A stretch of DNA of 36,889 bases, from positions 1-36,889 of the forward strand of contig UQWP01000033.1 in assembly GCA_900544825.1 (NCBI GenBank). The letters run 5' to 3'. Below the pieces are notes generated by a model. It saw only the letters and a program-made list of their open reading frames with translations, did no database searches and had not been told where the DNA came from. Numbering within the stretch: position 1 is the stretch's first letter; each line of letters begins with the position of its first letter. The position numbers and the translations under genes were made by a program. Shown piece by piece: positions 33,728 through 36,889 of the stretch. The DNA is from an uncultured Prevotella sp. GTDB lineage: Bacteria > Bacteroidota > Bacteroidia > Bacteroidales > Bacteroidaceae.

Positions 33728-33756
33728 ATGTTACAGGAACTTTATCGGATGTTACA
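33728..33756. promoter_or_regulatory. Two ATGTTACA sites 21 bp apart, candidate operator
   Basis: ATGTTACA at 33728-33735 and 33749-33756, two helical turns apart; TGTTACA is itself nearly palindromic. They lie between the divergent PBP1A and isomerase promoters, about 80 bases upstream of the latter's -7 element. Otherwise 33660-33898 holds no gene. Confidence 0.35.
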
Positions 33757-33814
33757 TTCCGGCGGAAATCTTCGGTTTTTAACTTTTTTCACCATAAAAA
33801 AACTCTTAAAATGC

Positions 33815-33844
33815 TTGCTGAAACAAAAAATATTAGTACCTTTG
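33815..33844 (+). promoter_or_regulatory. Promoter of the isomerase gene
   Basis: TTG at 33815-33817 and TACCTTTG at 33837-33844, spacer 19. Predicted start about 33850, leader about 50 bases. Confidence 0.7.
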
Positions 33845-33898
33845 CGCTCGGCAAAAACAAGCAAGATTTATAAAAACTTAATATAAAACACAAGAATT

Positions 33899-35377
33899 AT
33901 GGTAAGCAACAACATTCCACAAGTAAAGCTCGGCATCATTGCCGTTAGCCGTGACTGTTTTCCAATCGCGCTTTCTACTCAGCGCCGTGAGAACATCGTA
34001 AAGGAGTACAAAGGTGAGATTTTCAACTGCCAGACTACAGTTGAGAACGAGAAAGATATGCTCAAGGCTGTGAGCGAGGTGAAGGAGCAGGGCTGCAACG
34101 CCTTGGTAGTTTTCCTCGGTAACTTCGGTCCTGAGACTCCAGAGACTTTGATTGCAAAGAACTTCGACGGTCCTGTTATGTTCGTAGCTGCTGCTGAGGG
34201 CGACGGCGATATGATCAATGGCCGTGGTGATGCATACTGCGGTATGCTCAACTGCTCTTACAATCTCGGCATGCGCCACCTGAAGAGTTACATCCCTGAA
34301 TATCCTGTAGGCACAGCTGCAGAAGTTGCCAAGATGATTGCAGACTTCGTACCAGTAGCTCGCGTCATCCTCGGTTTGAAGGGCTTGAAGATTATCACTT
34401 TCGGTCCACGTCCACAGGACTTCTTCGCCTGCAACGCTCCTATCAAGGGCTTGTATGAACTGGGCGTAGAGATTGAGGAGAACTCAGAGCTCGACCTCCT
34501 CGTAGCTTACAAGGAGCACGATAATGACCCACGTATCGACGAGGTTTGCGCTGATATGGCAAAGGAGATGGGCGAGGGATGCTACTATCCTGACCTCAGC
34601 CGCAGAATGGCACAGTTTGAGTTGACATTGCTCGACTGGGCAGAGGCTCACAAGGGTTCTCGCCAGTATGTAGCATTCGCAGACAAGTGCTGGCCTGCCT
34701 TCCCAAGCCAGTTCGGTTTCGAGCCTTGCTATGTCAACAGCCGTCTCGTTAGCCGCGGTATTCCTGTAGCTTGCGAGGTAGATATCTATGGTGCTCTCTC
34801 TGAGTACATCGGTATGTGTGCTTCTGACGATACCGTTACATTGCTCGACATCAACAACTCTGTTCCTCAGTATATCTATGATGAGGACATCAAGGGCAAG
34901 TACGATTATAAGTTGACTGATACCTTCATGGGCTTCCACTGCGGTAACACTCCACAGTGCAAGATGTGCTCTAGCCGTAAGATCAAGTATCAGTTGATCC
35001 AGAACCGTTTGTTGGAGAATGGTGGTACACCAGACTTCACCCGTGGTACTTTGGAGGGCGATATCGCAGCATCTGATATCACATTCTATCGTCTGCAGTG
35101 CGATTCAGAGGGCAACCTCCGTTCTTACATCGCAGAGGGTGAGGTTCTCGATGTTCCTACCCGTTCATTCGGTGGTATCGGTATCTTCGCCATCAACGAG
35201 ATGGGCCGCTTCTATCGCCACGTCTTGATTCAGAAGGGCTATCCACACCACGGAGCAGTAGCTTTCTCTCATGTAGGCAAGACCCTGTTCGAGGTATTCA
35301 AGTATCTTGGCATCAAGGATATCGCTTACAACCAGCCAGCTAGCCTGCCTTATCCAACCGAAAATCCTTGGAAGTAA
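33899..35377 (+). CDS. L-fucose/L-arabinose isomerase family protein
   Basis: Aldose-ketose isomerase fold, 492 residues, cytoplasmic. E293 (ACEVDIYGAL) and D317 (LLDINN) have the same 24-residue spacing as the catalytic E337 and D361 of E. coli FucI; H347 (FHCGNTPQC) may be a further metal ligand. The N-terminal substrate-binding part has VVFLGNFGPETPE and FVAAAEGDGD. It is shorter than E. coli FucI (591) and belongs to the group annotated 'L-fucose/L-arabinose isomerase family' in Bacteroidota. A role in fucose catabolism fits the three fucosidase genes in this window but no fuculokinase or aldolase is nearby. Codon use is strongly biased (CTC, GGT, AAG), a mark of high expression. It is a single gene between its promoter and a strong terminator. 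Confidence 0.83.
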   Translation: MVSNNIPQVKLGIIAVSRDCFPIALSTQRRENIVKEYKGEIFNCQTTVENEKDMLKAVSEVKEQGCNALVVFLGNFGPETPETLIAKNFDGPVMFVAAAEGDGDMINGRGDAYCGMLNCSYNLGMRHLKSYIPEYPVGTAAEVAKMIADFVPVARVILGLKGLKIITFGPRPQDFFACNAPIKGLYELGVEIEENSELDLLVAYKEHDNDPRIDEVCADMAKEMGEGCYYPDLSRRMAQFELTLLDWAEAHKGSRQYVAFADKCWPAFPSQFGFEPCYVNSRLVSRGIPVACEVDIYGALSEYIGMCASDDTVTLLDINNSVPQYIYDEDIKGKYDYKLTDTFMGFHCGNTPQCKMCSSRKIKYQLIQNRLLENGGTPDFTRGTLEGDIAASDITFYRLQCDSEGNLRSYIAEGEVLDVPTRSFGGIGIFAINEMGRFYRHVLIQKGYPHHGAVAFSHVGKTLFEVFKYLGIKDIAYNQPASLPYPTENPWK

Positions 35378-35384
35378 AAATATG

Positions 35385-35430
35385 AAGGGCAAAAGCTATT
35401 GAAAATAGAAAGCTTTTGCCCTTTCTTCTT
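35385..35430 (+). terminator. Rho-independent terminator after the isomerase gene
   Basis: Perfect 13-bp stem AAGGGCAAAAGCT (35385-35397) with AGCTTTTGCCCTT (35411-35423), then TCTTCTTTT. Confidence 0.9.
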
Positions 35431-35463
35431 TTATTAAAAAAAACAAAATATTCCCTGCAATTC

Positions 35464-35494
35464 TTGGCAATCTCCGAAATATATGCTAAGTTTG
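35464..35494 (+). promoter_or_regulatory. Promoter of the GNAT gene, start point at the ATG
   Basis: TTG at 35464-35466 and TAAGTTTG at 35487-35494, spacer 20. The start codon at 35499 is only 4 bases after the -7 element, so the mRNA would be leaderless or nearly so. Confidence 0.6.
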
Positions 35495-35498
35495 CACC

Positions 35499-35933
35499 AT
35501 GAAAGAACCTAGATTGATAGAATTAACAGAAATGAAGCCAGGTTATTTGGCAAGTATCAATAACCTATTGTTGCAGTTGAGTGATAGCATACATACTATC
35601 ACCGAGGAAGAATTGAACACCTTGCTCTCCTCATCCCAAAGTCATCTCTATGTCTTGGAATCCGATGGACAATTCATCGGTATGACCACCCTCTGCCTTT
35701 ATCAATGCCCTACCGGATGGAAGGCATGGATAGAAGATGTGATAGTGGATAGAAACTTCCGCGGCAAGGGATACGGAAAACTGATGGTCAGGAAGGCGAT
35801 GGAAGAATGTAAGAACAGGGGGAATGTGACCCTGATGCTCACCTCGCGCCCATCCCGCATTGTTGCCAACCAACTCTATCAGAGCCTGGGCTTTGAAAAG
35901 AGAGAAACCAATGTCTATAAAATGAAATTCTAA
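35499..35933 (+). CDS. GNAT-family N-acetyltransferase
   Basis: Small acetyl-CoA-dependent acetyltransferase, 144 residues. The acetyl-CoA loop is RGKGYG (88-93) after IEDVIVDRNF; the C-terminal ANQLYQSLGFEKRETNVY is the usual GNAT end. Substrate unknown. The -7 element is so close that either a leaderless mRNA or a start at the internal ATG of codon 12 (EMKPGYLAS) is possible; the longer version keeps the first strand and is preferred. It is 27 bases upstream of the GH16 gene, so both may share the transcript. Confidence 0.85.
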   Translation: MKEPRLIELTEMKPGYLASINNLLLQLSDSIHTITEEELNTLLSSSQSHLYVLESDGQFIGMTTLCLYQCPTGWKAWIEDVIVDRNFRGKGYGKLMVRKAMEECKNRGNVTLMLTSRPSRIVANQLYQSLGFEKRETNVYKMKF

Positions 35934-35960
35934 ATCACGGATTAAAAAATATCAGTAACT

Positions 35961-36797
35961 ATGAACATGAAATCTACATGGATGGCGTGCTGCCTGCTGA
36001 TGCTGTTGGGCATTCCAGGTATGGCCAAAGACAACAAGACTAACAAAAGCAACAAGTACAAACTGGTTTGGCAGGAAAATTTCAAGGGCGATACCTTTGA
36101 TGCTAAATCATGGAGTAAGATTCCGCGCGACAGACCCGACTGGAAGCGCCACATGTCTTATGATGACCGCCTTTACGAAGTAAAAGACGGCAAACTCATC
36201 CTCTATGGCGTAAACAATGATGGTACCTATCAGTATGATCTGAATGGTGATGGCAAGTTGGAAGCTGATACTGCACGCTTTGTCACCGGCGGCTTATACA
36301 CCAAGCACAAGAAGACTATAGAATATGGTAAGGTGGAAGTAAGAGCCAAGTTGGGACAGGCACAGGGCGCTTGGCCAGCAATCTGGATGTTACCGGATAG
36401 AGATATTGCCTGGCCTATGGGTGGAGAAATCGACATCATGGAGCATCTCAACTATGATCCGATGGCTTATCAGACTGTTCATACCTATTATACGCATACC
36501 CTGAAGCTGGATTCCAATCCTCCTCATTTTGCCACAGGCAAGATTGATACCAATGGGTATAATGTGTATGCGGTAGAGATTCTGCCAGATGAGCTCATTT
36601 TCTCTATCAATGGTGAGAAGACCTTCTCCTATCCTCGCATTCAGACCGATAAGGAAGGACAGTATCCTTTCGGTGCTCCTTTCTATCTGCTCATTGATAT
36701 GCAGATAGAAGGCAGCTGGGTAGGAAAGGCAGACCCATCCCAATTGCCAGTGAAAATGGAGATTGATTGGGTAAAAATGTATAAACTGAAAAAATAA
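35961..36797 (+). CDS. GH16 family endo-beta-glucanase, exported
   Basis: Retaining endo-glycosidase, 278 residues. Signal peptide about 1-22 (GIPGMA); the CC at 10-11 lies inside the hydrophobic segment and is not a clear lipobox. A concanavalin-like domain follows from about 33 to 276. The catalytic signature is ExDxxE: GEIDIMEHL with E156 nucleophile, D158 and E161 acid/base. The segment GAWPAIWMLPD just before it is typical. The ExDxxE form with a beta-bulge is found in laminarinase-type (beta-1,3 or mixed-linkage) GH16 enzymes; other GH16 activities cannot be excluded. An alternative start at the third codon (ATG) is possible. A terminator follows directly. Confidence 0.92.
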   Translation: MNMKSTWMACCLLMLLGIPGMAKDNKTNKSNKYKLVWQENFKGDTFDAKSWSKIPRDRPDWKRHMSYDDRLYEVKDGKLILYGVNNDGTYQYDLNGDGKLEADTARFVTGGLYTKHKKTIEYGKVEVRAKLGQAQGAWPAIWMLPDRDIAWPMGGEIDIMEHLNYDPMAYQTVHTYYTHTLKLDSNPPHFATGKIDTNGYNVYAVEILPDELIFSINGEKTFSYPRIQTDKEGQYPFGAPFYLLIDMQIEGSWVGKADPSQLPVKMEIDWVKMYKLKK

Positions 36798-36802
36798 ACA
36801 GT

Positions 36803-36842
36803 GAGGGTGTGTCAAAAGTCCAAGACACACCCTCTTTTGTTT
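36803..36842 (+). terminator. Rho-independent terminator after the GH16 gene
   Basis: Perfect 11-bp stem GAGGGTGTGTC with GACACACCCTC, loop of 10, then TTTTGTTT. Confidence 0.9.
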
Positions 36843-36851
36843 GACTAGCAT

Positions 36852-36889
36852 GTGTGTTGTCTAATGGGTGCAAGTCCCTAACGAGCCCT
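36852..36889 (+). mobile_element. Possible 5' end of a group II intron, cut by the window edge
   Basis: GTGTG at 36852 fits the 5' consensus GUGYG, and GGGTGCAAGTCCCT at 36866-36879 fits the small early domain I hairpin (GGG...CCC around a TGCAAGT loop) seen in many bacterial group II introns. It lies just past a terminator, a known target of group IIC introns, although the gap to the stem (about 17 bases) is longer than usual. Only 38 bases are visible. Confidence 0.35.

Noticed and set aside
1..36889. tRNA or rRNA genes, transposase genes
   Set aside because: No cloverleaf with a TTCRANNC arm, no rRNA segments and no DDE, serine or tyrosine recombinase motifs were seen.

Overview
The window looks like chromosomal DNA of a gut Bacteroidota of the Prevotella/Segatella copri type. 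The grounds are two SusC/SusD pairs, a large Bacteroidota-style LptD, a HU-HIG protein next to a 'smalltalk' peptide and a DUF4248 protein, and repeated promoters of the Bacteroidota form TTTG ... TAnnTTTG. The species is inferred from gene content and protein style, not from a marker gene.

Region 1 (1-15429, + strand) is carbohydrate capture and degradation. A SusC transporter (its start codon lost by one base at the window edge), a SusD lipoprotein and a discoidin-type surface lipoprotein form one unit, closed by a strong terminator. A second SusC/SusD pair follows with its own promoter. Downstream of it, a GH29 and a GH95 alpha-L-fucosidase overlap by 4 bp. The likely substrate is a fucosylated glycan. 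The two susC genes begin with a 218-bp, roughly 91% identical direct repeat.

Region 2 (15430-19733) is an accessory island and the most unusual part. On the minus strand lie a HU-like protein, a 34-aa smalltalk peptide and an amidase broken by one in-frame TGA. On the plus strand lie a Rep_3-like replication initiator and a DUF4248 protein. Between the arms is about 1 kb of non-coding DNA holding two 30-bp repeats, nine units at an exact 22-bp period, four 17-bp repeats spaced 31/22/31, an AT-rich tract, a promoter, and an rep leader whose central segment can pair with either of two flanking segments. The layout is that of an iteron-type replicon inside a chromosome, or a repeat-controlled regulatory module derived from one.

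Region 3 (19734-29324): an acidic protein of unknown function (minus); a carboxyltransferase of the oxaloacetate decarboxylase/pyruvate carboxylase B type whose biotinyl domain lacks the acceptor lysine; an HD-domain hydrolase whose first 110 coding bases hold two perfect hairpins; LptD; and a stand-alone second GH95 enzyme.

Region 4 (29325-36889): a PBP1A-type peptidoglycan synthase and a PIF1-like helicase with a TPR tail as a minus-strand pair; a divergent L-fucose/L-arabinose isomerase family protein that could take fucose released by the fucosidases; a GNAT acetyltransferase with a probably leaderless mRNA; and a secreted GH16 glucanase. The last ~38 bases resemble the 5' end of a group II intron cut by the window edge.
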